Assembly (NCBI GenBank): GCA_022478985.1
Contig: JAKSZP010000108.1
Coordinates: forward strand, 124,001-188,000
Length of the DNA stretch: 64,000 nucleotides
Direction: 5' to 3'
DNA from: Massospora cicadina
Taxonomy: Eukaryota; Entomophthoromycota; Entomophthoromycetes; Entomophthorales; Entomophthoraceae
Each line of letters begins with the position of its first letter. The first letter of the stretch is position 1. The notes below the pieces were generated by a model that made no database searches, had not been told where the DNA came from, and saw only the letters and a program-made list of their open reading frames with translations. Below, piece by piece: positions 33,612-46,116 of the stretch. Made by a program: the position numbers and the translations under genes.

Positions 33612-34601
33612 CTATTTTGCGACTGAAGAATTAACTGGCAAATTGGGGGTGAAGTTGAAGGCTTTTGCCAGAGCAAAGATTGGGAGTACGAGGGCAGGGG
33701 AAACGACTTCCTCCATCTGAGCCTTAACAGATTCATTTATAGGTGACTCTGTATCAGCCAACTTGGACACAGGGGTTACGGCAGGATTGGTACCCAGATC
33801 TACCTCTAGTTTGGAGGTAGGCGCGTCATCTGCATCTACTTTGGGTAACCTAATCATAAAATTCCCCTTTTGATAACGGGTAACATGGCAAGGGAAGGCA
33901 TTAATGGTGGTCACAGTGGCACATATTTGATCTACTGATCCTTGGACGGTGGACCAGACCTCATGATGAGCGGAACTTGAATCCAAGCCTGATCTAAAGA
34001 CTGCCTGAAACATATAGATAGAGAGACCAGATGAAGGGGCTAGTTCACGGAAGGTAGAAATCAAAGAAACCAGGCTAGGGGCTTTGACCATGGCATAGAT
34101 CAGTCTAGATAGGTGGTTCAATTGTGACACAGGGGTTTCAGGGCAGCTGACATGACAGCCATCAGTGGGGTGGGGTCTCCTGTTTGTGAGGAAGAACACA
34201 AAAGGCCTTTAACCCAAGGCGGGCATCCCCATCCACAGCGTCTAACAACGCAAGCCCTTGTTGGGAATGAGATAACGTGGAAGCATTATTAAGCACAATT
34301 GCTGTATGAATTTGCACCTTGGTGAGAGCGTCAAGGACTTGATTGGCAATCTCCCAGGAGGGGACACTCAAGCTTCTTTCTGGGATAGTGGAAGGAGGAG
34401 GAGCTGCAATCCGCGCAGCTTGAGTGGATTAAAGAAGATTCCCCAAGGTAGAGCAGTTACTTCTCCCAAGATTGGAAAGTGACCAAACAAACAACAAACA
34501 GCAAACTACTGATTGCACATTCATTTGGTAAAGGGTAACCACTGCAGCACCCAGTTTGAAGAACAAGGCGGAAGTGACTGGAAATAATGGTTGGTCAATT
34601 A
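33612..34601 (-). pseudogene. E1 Gag with hydrophobic N-terminus
   Basis: Continuous with the LTR frame: the minus-strand ORF 34689-34429 crosses the LTR border at 34602 without a stop. It continues as IIDQPLFPVTSALFFKLGAA and the hydrophobic SVVCCLLFVWSLSNL. After stops, WEIANQVLDALTKVQIHTA (34345) and GLALLDAVDGDARLGLKAF (34260) match the E2 Gag core, followed by LIYAMVKAPSLVSLISTFRE at 34199-33612. Frame breaks lie near 34430 and 34180. The conserved core and the continuous junction support translation of Gag from a start inside the LTR. Confidence 0.75.
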
Positions 34602-36029
34602 TGTCATGGAAATGGCAGAAGAAGTTTAGACCAGCCTTCCAGTTGGGGTGCGTAAGCACCCAAAAAGCAATCCAGAATGCCATAGGCATTGCTGACCAAA
34701 TGACGTTATATGGAACCAGGCATTATGAAACAACAAATTGTTGGTGTAGAACAACAGTGAGTATGATACCAATGACAAACCACAATGAGCCCACCCCAAC
34801 CTGGGTAGCCTTGCTGTAGGGGTGGGATCACAGAAATAGTTTCAATAAGTTCATTGGAATATGGGGTCATTTCAACCATAAGGCAAGGAGACGGATTCTC
34901 TATTGCAGTTGGTGGATGTAAGGCCACAAGATTCCCGTGTACTGTTGCTGGAAATTCATGATAGCAGGGTTATAGTGCCAAAAATATCTGACTCACTGAA
35001 TCCAATCAACAATGGAGGGGGCCATAGTGACCATAAGTACTGGTAGAGCCCATCCAGTATATAAACTGACAGGCTACCAGGGAAACGTCATCAGGGATGC
35101 GGCCATAAGGAGCAATACAATAAAAAAATTGACTGGTTTTTTGGGCAAAATTTTATTGAAAGGAAAGAAAGAAAATTGACCAACAATCTTCTCAGTGCAA
35201 AGCAACTGATTAAATAGTGGTCAATTGGGGTAGTGACAAGCCAGGATTGGGACCCTCAATATTGACCTAACTGGCAAATTATTCGGGAATGGGTGGATTA
35301 GTTCCCTGGGAACCAACATTGAAAAATTTGGCAGCAGGCCGAGTCACTTTTGGTTTGACCTCAAACGTCCAAACTGAGGATCAGCTTCATTTCCAACAGT
35401 TGGCATGATGGCATTTGGCCCAACGAGCGGTGGGAATCCCCCAAGACCACCCCACATAGGGGCAGGTCCATTTGGTTGGGAATGGGTTCAGGACGCCCGA
35501 CCCACCCACACTCAGTTGCTGGGCCGTTTGTTCAATCAGTGGCATCACATCAGCCACAACGCCCAAATTGTCAACAGGGGACTTTGAACCCTCATCAATG
35601 ATGTCTGATGCTATCGCCTGCCCATCAGGGATGATCCCTAATGACTTTGGTAAGGAGGTGATTTGTTTGATTAGCATGTTGATCAAATTGAAACTGTCAG
35701 GCATTCTGGTTGATAACTCAGTCTTCATACCTTTCTGGCCCTTTGAGATCTGAACATTGGGCAGATTACCACTTGAATTAGTTCCATTTAATTTCAGTTC
35801 GATGATCTCAGTGCAGATTTTGCTGATTCCCTGCAACAGTTCTGCTGAGGTGAGTTTGGGTACTGGGGGTGGAATCTGAAGTGGAAGAGCTGTTACCCAG
35901 CGCTTGTCTACTATGTGAGCGAGATCGCCCTGAGTAACGAGGGGTACTGCCATCCTCTTTAGTGCCTTCTTGCTTGGGAATGGGAAAATTGCCTGATCAA
36001 CGCCCAGGGGAAATTCCCCAGGACTTACA
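34602..36029 (-). repeat. E1 5' LTR
   Basis: 1,428 nt. Minus strand TGTAAGTCCTGGGG (36029) to CCATGACA (34602). Its first part is open for 217 codons (36040-35387: PLGVDQAIFPFPSKKALKRM, GDLAHIVDKRWVTALPLQIP). The last part encodes the membrane-protein segment (from a possible ATG at 35091), with a few stops. Confidence 0.92.
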
Positions 36030-36034
36030 CATGC

Positions 36035-39000
36035 CAGCATGACAATATTGGTGGCTTAATGGCCTTAATGGAAGCCTAAATGTGAGATATTTTGTTTTAA
36101 TTATATGACTGTACAAAATTCCATGGTATTAAAGCTATCATTATGTACAGTCAAAAAAAGTTTAAGATGTGCCCACAAGAATGTGGTAGAACTGGATTCA
36201 CAGCTCAATGCAGATATAGTATATTGTTATCAATATCTTGAACAATTTGTGTGTAACCCCTCATTGAATTGCCAATATCACCACCACTGAACCCCAGCTG
36301 AAAATTATCTGCGAAAAAAGTGTATACCATACCCATGCTGAAACAGTTGTCCACAAGGCCCAATAAAAATTATGAAGCTATTCATTAAAGATGAGTTAAA
36401 TGGCCACGCTGGCTGACTTTTTGAATTTTTATTAGGGTACAATTACCTAGTAAATGAATTAATACAAGCTACTGAAGTTAATTAACGCTATTTTGCCAGC
36501 AATGATGAAGATTCAAATGGATCTGTTTGCTCTAAACTTTACTTAGTATCAGGAAATTGACTTTCTTCAACTTTAAATGCAACCTCAGGGACAGAAAGTA
36601 AGGTTACTGATTATCAAAAAACCTAACTTAAAAGTGGTTCTTTTACCTGCTAATCAAAGAAATAAAATGTTGAAAACTTGATAAATACAAAACGCTTCCA
36701 TCTTTCACATATGATGGATCAGTTAAAAGACAAGATCTAGAGTTCCCTTTGCAGATGCCACCAAAAGTCATAAAATAGAACGAACATAATATAACTTTAT
36801 TGAAAAGTGGAAAATCTTTCCAACTGAGACTGGCTTTGAGGGTATTGAGGTGCCATTTACAGGTCAAGTGCTTACATTTCTTACATACCTTCCAATGTCA
36901 GGAGTCTAAATTATCCTTAAACTCTGGTAACTCCTACCCAATTCTTTGGCAACTATTCCTCATGAGAATTCAGTACAACAAGTTCCAATATGTCAGCCAC
37001 CTCCACTTGTATCCACAATTCCTTTCACTTGGGATACTCAAGCAGCTCAAAGTTATTTTGTTTCCACTACTCAATTACTTAAACCAGAAATATAAGGGAT
37101 CAACAAAGGCCCTTTGACCCAATGGCCATGAAATGCAATTTCTTGTGAACTCTATCAAAATACATAACATTGATAAGAAATGGTAGCATGCACAATTTAA
37201 TTATCTCATTTGAATGAAGTATGGACAGTGCCTCAAATAAGGCCAAACTGGCAACGTTTATAAACTCCCTAGACTCTAAAGTCAGAAATTTATTATAGTG
37301 AAACTACAGGATGTTGGCTTGACTTACCTCAGTGGCAAGGATTTCAATATCAAAGAGTATGATAAAGCATAAAGATGACTATCTATAAGACCAAAATCCT
37401 TAACATCTGTATAAAGGATGAAAATGTGGCAGTTTTTGCCAATAATTTTTATCAGGAGGGGCAGACAATATCTGAAGCTCACGTTATTAATGGATTTGAT
37501 GCTCAGATTGACTTTGACATGCTTTTAAGCCTTACAAAAATTTGTATTGGTTTTTTTATTAGTACTGAATTAAGATCTTAATATTACTCAGATGGTAGAT
37601 TATCTCTGCCATTGCACTGCTACATTTAAGGTACCTTACAGAAATTATCATGAGCCCCATAATAGCCATAATAGCCTGTAATTCTAAAAAAAGGATTTCA
37701 ATAAGCTTCAAGGATCTCATTCAATAAATAGGGGTTTTTCTGTGATTTTTCATAGATGTAAAATAACAGGGAACTATGCAAATCAATTCCCATAAGTTAT
37801 CCAAAAGCCAAAAGTCCATGTGGTGAACCAAACGTCTGACAAAGACTTAGGAAAAGAAGTAGAGGAGTAGTAAGTGATACCCTACTTCCACTGATTTTCC
37901 AAAAATCCCACTGGAAGAAAAGTCCAAAGAGCATTACATGTTATCAAATTGAGTAGCAATAACTTTGAGGCCACACTTCCCATGCTTCATCAGGTAATTG
38001 TCAATGAGGTAGTAGCCATGACAACTTGCTTGCAGAAGTAATGTGAAGCTGAATTAGTACAGAAAGAATTTACAAGGATTATGTACAGAAATTGGAGCAA
38101 AAAGAGCTTCCATTCACCTACGGCAATGGTCTCAAGTTGGAATGGTCCAAATGGCCATAATGTTGGTCTATTAAGAGATTCAAGCCCTCATAAATGTAAA
38201 TATTTACAGTCATATATAAGTCAAACTGACAATCTTAATTCCAACATTATAATCACCTTTTATGGTAATTATTCTTAGTGTATATTTTCTTGATACTACA
38301 TTGAATAAGCTCAAAGTAAGAGCTATCATGAATTGTATGGCACTGATCAATATTGTGTCCACTTAACTAGTGAAAAGTCTCACCATTAAGCTCAATATTG
38401 ACCATCATAAACAATAAGGAACTGCAGGGCCACTTTGGCTACATCAGAAGGAGCTTACAGTACGTTGCCACTGTGGTTCAGCTTACTTTTATGATGGATC
38501 AGGATGAGCTAATCCATACATCAACTTTATTTATGGAATTTCATATTCAGCTGCAAATTCAAAGGTCAGGCTTGAGGATTCAGGTCTGGAGGAAGAACAA
38601 ATTAGAACCAGAATTTTGGGTAAGGATTCAGGTATTTGGGAATGAGGGTTAATCCATCGTATCACATGATCAGTGTCCTGAATTGTGATTTAGTGATTTT
38701 TGGGTCTTTTGCGTGCAGTAATTTTGAACATTGCTCAAAAGCCTGAAGTTGAGGAGTCTGATTAATTACGCTTTCATGAATGCAATAAAAGGGGAATGAT
38801 AACTGAGAATACAGTTTTTTTCCTCAGAAATTTAAAGTAAAATTACAACCATTATTGCTTGCTAAAAACAAATATAAAAGTTTATTTTCAGAATACTATT
38901 ATACAAATGATTCAGAAAGGATGAGCTTGACCAGCGAGCTAGGCCAGGCGTTGGCTTCGTTCTCAGCTCCATAATGGAGCCAGACAATGCTGCTTGCATG

Positions 39001-39150
39001 CAGCATCGCCAGAAATTTGGTCTGAAAATACATTGTGAATTCCTGGTAATGGCATGTGGGTTCAGGGGTGGATTTCCACCAGGTTGTCAGTCATGTGGTT
39101 GGTGACATGACTTGTGCTTCCCAACTCCTTTGTTGCATACTGGTGCAAAC
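36035..39150. other. AT-rich spacer, no gene recognised
   Basis: Only short ORFs are present (36800-37117, 38081-38278, 38398-38652, all plus). None shows a motif I recognise, and there are no LTR or LINE signatures. Confidence 0.5.
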
Positions 39151-39155
39151 CCGCA

Positions 39156-39731
39156 TGTTACAATTTTGGCTATATGTCAGAGATACACCAAAGGGGTTTG
39201 TGCAGGTTTTGGCCCATTGAGCAATAGGATGTATGTTATGAAGATTGTTGGTCCTCCAGACACATTAATAAATATAGATAAAATATGGAGCAATTGCTCC
39301 AATGAAACTTTTTTATTAATTTTAATGTCAGCGGATATCCTTGGTTCTGCTTCACACTTCCTACTAATTATCCTCTCATTTCAATCTTCATATCTCACTT
39401 ATATATCAGCAACTCCAGTTAGTACAGACCCTTTTTGTTAGACTATTCAGTTCTGCATATTCTCATTGGTTCCAGCAGAGTCTACTATTAACAAATTCAC
39501 AATTGAATTAGTTTGAGGTGATCTACTAATTATTTGTCATATGTTGACATCAGCTTATTGCCTGATTTGGAGGAAATTCACTAGATATTCGTTCAAAGCT
39601 CAGTATTGCCCTATTTTCTTATGTTGAGGCGATCTTCATCCATATTATTAAACTAATCAGTTCAGCTAATCTCACTCATTCCGCCATAAACTATTTAGGG
39701 CTTATAATCCAGTCATATAAGAATCATGACA
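39156..39731 (-). repeat. E3 3' LTR
   Basis: 576 nt. Plus-strand borders are TGTTACAATTTTGG and AAGAATCATGACA. Shares GGAGCAATTGC, TATATATCAGC, TTGAGGTGATCTAC and TAGGGCTTATAATCCAGTC with the 5' LTR. Confidence 0.85.
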
Positions 39732-39979
39732 TTACCACTCCTGATTGGACAATAAGGCTCCTATTGTTTATACGCCCAAAGTAACTTCTCATGAACTCAT
39801 TTAATGATCTGACCACTCACAGGGTCCTTGATAGTGAAGTATTCACACCTGTTTTCTCAATTATTTCAAATGGGCCAATCCAGATGCTGGCCAATTTATG
39901 CTTCTGACCAAACCCATGTTGGTCATGGAATAGAACTATGTCCCCATTTTTGATCTGAGCTAGCTCACTATGCCATACC

Positions 39980-42900
39980 TAATTGGCAGCCTGATTCTTT
40001 ATCTTCTTGGCTAAACTGACTGAGTATTCTTCAGTTTGCAGCTTGATCAGCATATTTGTTAGGCTAGTCAAGTAGCCTTGGGAATCCATTCCGCCAGTAT
40101 CTTCCATGCAGCCATAGAGCAGTGCGAGTAGAGCTGGGTGCCATCCATATAGTAACTGGAAAGGACTTTTCCCTTTTTCTGAGTGATAACTGATGTTGTA
40201 GGCAAAGATGGCGGTGGAAAGGAGTGTACTCCAATCAGAGAGTCTATCAGTTACCAGCTTCTGGAGTAAATTCACCTGAGTCACATTGACCCATTTGACC
40301 ATACCATTAGATTCTGGGTGATATGGGGTCATTGAACCTCAGAAGATGGCCATCAGTTCGTTAAGCTTGGGTAAAATGTGTGAGGAGAAGTTGGTCCTGT
40401 TGTCAGTAAGGATGAACTGAGGACAGCTGTGTCACTGAATTATACATCTATCAAAAACTTAGCCACCATGACCGCCCCCAGATTGTGTATTGCCCGTGCC
40501 TTGACCCACCTGGTCAAGTGGTCAGTCACCACCATAATATACTTGGACCAGTTTGCTCCAGTTGGCAGGGGACCCACAACATCAGTAGAAACCGTATGCC
40601 AAGCAAAGTGAGGTTTCACTAACTGGTATGAAATCTTTTGGCAGAATAGCTTCTCCACTTGGCACATATAGCAGCAGAAATTGTTTTGAGAACATCAAAG
40701 TGAATGCTTTTCCAGTAGCACCAAGGTTGCAACAATTCCAGGGTCTTGCGCACCCTACCATGTCCAACTTCTTGATGTGTGCTCATAATAATGTTTAGTC
40801 AAGTGGAAGGTCTTATGACATTCACAGTAATATCCCCTATCCGCTTGTACAATTCACCATTCTTTTGTAACGTATTGTCCCATATTCCATATAATACCTT
40901 GATGATTCAGGGTGGTTTGTCATCATATTTTCCTCTGAGAATTTTGTCATACATTACATCACTGAGATCTGCAGTAATGGCAATGGTTGGCAATTGTGAT
41001 AAGCAATCTGCGTTTAGGTGTTTTGCTCCAGGTCAGTGGAGGATTTCAAAGTCATAAGCCTGCAGCCTAAGAGCCCATCAGGCTAGAAGCCCCTCAGTCT
41101 CTCTGAGATTCTGCAACCAGCGTAACAACGCATTATCCGTTACAACCTTTAAACTTTACCCCATGAAAATGTACACTGAATTGCTGGTATACATAGATCA
41201 CCACTAAGCACTCCTGCTCAGTCATGGTGTAATTGCGTTTGTGGCAGTTCAAGAAATGGCTGCAGTAAGCAACTGGATGCTCCTCCCCCTCATCATCTTT
41301 TTGAGAGAGAACTGCCCCAATGGCAGAAAGAGATGCATCTATATGGATTGTAAACTCTTTTTCAAAATTTAGATAATGTAGCACTGGCGCTTATTAATGC
41401 TGTCTGCAGTATATCAAAGGAGCAGTGACGAAATTCCATCCATTTGAACGCGGCATTATTTTTAAGTAACTCAAACAGTGGTCATCCAATACAGCTGAAG
41501 TTGGGGATAAAGCATAAGTAGTAACCAACCATCCCCAAAAATACCTGTACATCACGTTTGCTGCTTGGTGGGGTCATTTTCAAATAGCTTTTACTTTGGC
41601 CAGTTGAGGTTGTAGCCCCTTTGCATCTACTACAAACTCTAGGTACTTCAGCTGGTCTAAGAAGAAGTGGCATTTATGGGGTTGATCTTAATGTTGGCCT
41701 CAGCAAGCCGGTGGAAGACCTCCTCAAAATGGGCAAGATGCTCAGAGAACATACGTAAAAACATTGATATCATCTAACTATACAAAGATACAAAACACCT
41801 TCAGGTCGCTGAGAATGGTGTCCTTGGCACGTTGAAATGTAGCCGGGTATTATACAGCCCTTGTGGCATAAGGGTCAGTTGGAAAAGCCCCTGGACGTGA
41901 TAATGGCGCATATCTTCTGTTCTGCCGCAGGCAACTTGATTTGCTAATAACCAGATATTAAATCCATCGCTGAAAAGTAATGAGCTCCTCCCAACCAATC
42001 CAGTGCATCATTGATCCACAGCAAGGGGTATAATCCTTCTAGGTGAACTGTTGAGCTTCTGGTAGTCTATCACTACCCAGTTGGTACCATCCTTCTTTTT
42101 GACAATTAGAATGGGTGAAGCCCACAGTCTCTGAGGATTTTAGCATCCCTTGCTCCAGCAACTTATCAATTTCCTCAGTGACAACTTCTTCCACTGCTCT
42201 TTATTGGTGGATCAGATGAGACCTAATGGGATAATGATCTTCCATGTCCAGTTAATGTAACACCCCTGTGTGAATTCTAAATTGGGGTTGTCAACAGCAG
42301 AAATCTCCTTATATTTTTCAAATAAAGATATCGCCTGGTCTTTTTGTTCTTCTGACAACCCAAATAAATTTTTGCGTGGTACCACTGTCATTACACTGGG
42401 ATGCAAATTAACTAGTAAGCCAAATTCATCCAGTGACCCAAACCTGTGAACCTGCAGAACCTCCTTAACAGGGATCAAGTGCAGATACACCACTATTTGG
42501 TGTCAGCAGATCTGCAATGGTTTGATTTGTAGGTTCGCTAGTAAAACCTTGATCTCTCCATGTCCCAGTAGTTTAAGCCTGGAGCCTTATGAGGCTTCAG
42601 CCATGATTTCTGATATGGCCCAATGATCTCCCCATAGAGCCCATCTGGTACTTCCACCTCTAACTCAGAGTTTATTATGACTTGGTGTCTAGAGGGGATA
42701 GATATAGACCCATCAGCTCTGAGAGGCAACCATTGATATATATATATATATACCTGCTGGGGAAGGGCCTGGGTCTTTCTTTTTATTAGATGGTAGCAAT
42801 CTGGAATTACCCCATCATTATAAGCAAGGTTGATGTGTCCCATATACACTGGATCCTTTGGCACTCTGCTGGAGTTAAAGTAAATCAAGATCTGCTGACC

Positions 42901-43190
42901 CAACATTTCAAAGGTCTCCACTGTCATATCAATGACAGCCCCAAAATGTCGCATGAACGCAGTTCCAATTAACATGTCATAACTATCATTTAGCAACACT
43001 ATTGCTGGGGCTACAATGACAATCGACCCAAACCACAAGGGCAGCACGCTGTAAGCTCCCTCAGAGACCGTGCTATCTGCTCCAGTGGGCCCATATACTA
43101 TCCGGTGTTCTACATCAGGCTTTAATGCCAACTTCACCACCAACTTGGTGGAAACTTTGTTGACTGGGGGTGCCTATATCTATTATAGCG
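39980..43190 (-). pseudogene. E3 pol
   Basis: Minus-strand order: protease near 43170-42900 (AIIDIGTPS, a DTGA-type motif with Thr to Ile, then MLIGTAFMRHFGAVIDM). RT reads SAMDLISGY at about 41965 (motif A), LMPQGLYN, and a degenerate active site near 41790-41765 in which the Tyr of YLDD is a stop (V-stop-LDDINVF). RNase H at 41384-41133 has FTIHIDASLSAIGAVLSQKD (catalytic Asp kept). Integrase at 40667-40440 has VSTDVVGPLPTGAN (first Asp), and at 40332-39980 HPESNGMVKWVNVTQ, where the family sequence is usually VERVN, so the catalytic Glu is Lys. No chromodomain was seen. Many frameshifts; not functional. Confidence 0.85.
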
Positions 43191-43439
43191 TGAACCTAAT
43201 TTTTTTCTAAAAAATATCACAGTATGTACACTCAGAATAAAAAGAATTTTGCTTGTTTGATACATAGACATTTATGGAATTTTGTTTCCCAAGAAAGCTC
43301 ACAACCCCCTCACCAACTTTGGGGTATTCATTGGAGATAGCTTCTACCAGAAGGGCAACATTCACACCTCTCAGGGAAGGTGCATCTGATGCTAAGTCCA
43401 GCTCACTTGAAGCAGCTTAGTTGAACATTTGGCAGGTGT

Positions 43440-45118
43440 ATGGATTTGGTTGCTACTGATATTCTTCTTCTGCCACGTCCTTAGCTTGTGCCCATGTCAG
43501 TAAGTTTACTCCTCCAGCCTGCTGCTGGTATAAAAACTCTTCATTATACTGAGGGACTTCCACTGAATATACTAAAATTGGTTCAGGTGGGACGTCTGGG
43601 GTTGAGATAGTGGAGGTAGAGAGTCCCATCTCTGCTCCGCTCCATCTTTTCCCTGGTAATCTTGATTCTGCTGTAAATAGTGGACCTGACGGTTGGGGAA
43701 ACTTTGGGCAAGATGACCAGGGTGACCACATTCATAACAATTCACCCTGTATCATCAAAGCCCTTAGTTTTTGTAAGGTGGGCCAAGTCGATATTTGACT
43801 GCTGGTGATTGGCATAAATAGGTCCAGGTCAGTAGTTAGGCCATTATTGATTATCATTTGCAGGTTTGGGGTGGAAGTTGAACTGCTGGGGGTAGCTCAG
43901 CTGAGGATGAGGCGCATGGTTAGAATAAGGCCGAGGGTTACTATGAGGAAGCTGAACAGGATGGGATAATTATCCCTAATAAGAAGGTCTAGCTACAGGG
44001 GCTATATGTTTCCGCTCTGTATTGAGTGGAGGAAGGTAGCTGATAGACGGCAAAAAAACTGAACTATTTTGGGCAGGGATACGTCATCATCCAAAGTTGG
44101 GATCATGATATTCTAAAGATCATGGTATGGCTTCACTGCGTAGGTCATTGCAATGCACACATTGGCTTCAGCTAGAACGCCTGCTCCTATTAACACATGG
44201 GCTTCCACCATAAATTGATCAGCAAATGCAGTGAAAGTCTCATTACGTTGGAATCCAATGGTCAAGAACTCAGCTTTATGATGTGACATCTTTGCAGTAC
44301 CTCTGAACAACTGCAGCACAGTATCCTTCACCTCTTGGTATATAACAGAACTGCTTAGAAGGTAGCAGGTAACTTAGTCAGCACTCCCAACATCCAGGGA
44401 AGATATCAGCAACTTAGCCTTCCCCTGTCTGGAGGCTCCTTCCGCTGTAAATTCAAACTATTTGAAGAAACTATGGATGTTTCCATTGCGGTCAAATGGA
44501 GGTAGCTTATCAATGCAAACATCCTCCTCCAGTTCATATCTGTGAGTCTTAGGATGGTACTGAGGATTTGATCTAAGCCCATAACTGGGATCTTGGTGAG
44601 GGGCGGAATTGAAAGGGTCAGCGGCTTTTGGGGCAGCGTAGGGCTCTGCAGTGAACAAAACTGCCATCACTTGGGGGTTTTGTTAGATCAAAATATAATT
44701 ATCCCCAGAGCTGCCAGCACAACTTGAGTGGCTCACGCTGCATGTGTGTTCAGAAAAAGCTCTTCAGCAGGGTATCCAGTCTCATATTCATCATAAGTGA
44801 TCCTTCCCAAGTGACCCCTTGTTCTTCCGCTACCCAATGGGGATGAGGCAGGTAAAAGGTAGGTGCTAACTTTTGCTCCGTGCATTGTAGTCACTCAGTA
44901 GCATCATCCAGGTGATTGGAGAGTTGCCTCTTTTGTTGCCCAAGTATCCGCAGCTGAATAACCATACTTTCAAGCTGATTTTTTACTTTGTCACACTCCT
45001 GAAGGAGCTCTTCTTGCTTTTTGAGTACTGCATCTACAACCAGCTCGATTTCCACAGTTTCAGTAAGTACAGCGGTTTGGGAAAATTCTTTAGTGCAGGC
45101 CTGATATGCCATGGCCAA
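43440..45118 (-). pseudogene. E3 Gag
   Basis: The N-terminus at 45118-44891 is a coiled coil (ELVVDAVLKKQEELLQECDK). Next come PFDRNGNIHSFFK (44490) and the capsid region 44331-44113 (VLQLFRGTAKMSHHKAEFLT, FADQFMVEAHVLIGAG). A zinc knuckle at about 43740-43695 reads CYECGHPGHLAQSF, with the last Cys replaced by Phe. The layout (coiled coil, capsid, knuckle) matches E4 Gag. Broken by several stops. Confidence 0.75.
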
Positions 45119-45177
45119 GAATCAAAGAATTTTGATTTTATTGTGGTTGTTCAAAGGCACCCTGTAGTGAGCACCAC

Positions 45178-45740
45178 TGTTATAATTATGCAGTACTGTT
45201 GAGATACGCCGATTGATTTTGCACATGGTTGAGCCACTGAGCAATTGGACAGATGATATGGAGATTGCCAATTATTGGAACACACTTAAAATTATAATAT
45301 AACATGGAGCAATTGCCCCAATGACACTTTATTTATTTTAATATTTAAAGCAAGTTACTTGCTGTTCCTCTCTCTTGCTACTACACATAATCCTCCTCCT
45401 TCAATTTCCCCATCTTGCTTATATATAAGCGACTTCAGACAATACTGTTCCCTCAGCTTAGACTATTTGGTTCCACCATATTCTCATTGGCTCTGGCAGA
45501 GTATGGTATTCTCAAATTCTCTATCACCTTAGTTTGAGGTGATCTACTTAATATATATCAAATGTTGACATTGCCTTATTGCCTTAATTGGAGGTGTTCC
45601 AATAATAACCCTTTCCAACCCAATATCGCCTCATCACAAGGCGCTTGAATAATCATACTAGTAATCATAGTTGGCGGATTCTGGCCAATCCCCTTATGGC
45701 TATTTTGGGCTTATCATCCAGTCTTATCAAAATATCAGCA
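45178..45740 (-). repeat. E3 5' LTR
   Basis: 563 nt. Plus-strand left border TGTTATAATTATGC, right border AAAATATCAGCA. Aligns with both 39156-39731 and the reverse of 59940-60437 (GAGATACGC..GATTTTGCAC..CACTGAGCAATT). Confidence 0.8.
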
Positions 45741-46105
45741 ACGAGGATGGATATCATGGCTGCCTGTCATACCATAATCAATCAGTTAATCTTGCAATCA
45801 ATTTTTTAACTCCTGGTTTCCTTCAGGTTGAGCTCTCATAGCTACACACCATACTAGGATCTTCTTGATTGATCTTGTCAATGAAATCCTAAATACCTGT
45901 ATTCTACCAAATCAAGCTCCTCTTATTATGATCAGAGCGGATATTCAACTTCTCTTTTCTCATGCTTCTTCATGGCAGATCCAGTTCAACATGAGCTGGT
46001 CCTTCTAAATGTTCACGCTCTTCTTTACTTCCATTGTAATCTTTCCCCCTTCTCCCCGCAAGACAACAGAAGGTGGAAACACCACCAGATACATTTGATT
46101 GTGGT
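45741..46105. other. Spacer, nothing recognised
   Basis: No ORF or repeat signature. Confidence 0.5.
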
Positions 46106-46116
46106 AAAATAAGAAC

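Larger units (their letters stand above)
14115..36029 (-). mobile_element. E1, Ty3/gypsy chromodomain retrotransposon, split by E2 and E4
   Basis: Perfect target duplication CATGC at 14110-14114 and 36030-36034 proves the two ends belong together. Own sequence is about 7.2 kb: 3' LTR 14115-15546, pol end 15547-17695, RT piece 25652-26159, PR/RT start plus Gag 32916-34601, and 5' LTR 34602-36029. Order on the minus strand is LTR, Gag, protease, RT, RNase H, integrase, chromodomain, LTR. The copy is dead: many stops and frameshifts, YIDD changed to YINN, and the first integrase Asp changed to Gly. The LTRs are clearly diverged from each other, so this is an old insertion. Confidence 0.93.
39156..45740 (-). 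mobile_element. E3, Ty3/gypsy retrotransposon (LTR family 3)
   Basis: Direct repeats at 39156-39731 (3' LTR) and 45178-45740 (5' LTR) flank a complete minus-strand gag-pol. LTRs start TGTCATGATTC and end near TATAACA or TGTAACA. No matching target duplication was found (CCGCA versus ACGAG). Heavily decayed. A solo LTR of the same family is at 59940-60437. Confidence 0.85.

Noticed and set aside
36800..37117. 105-codon plus ORF in the spacer right of E1
   Set aside because: No recognisable motif, no intron or promoter context, ordinary length for chance in this region.
42735..42756. TATATA run that could be a microsatellite or TATA box
   Set aside because: Lies inside the decayed E3 pol frame and is short; no promoter context.
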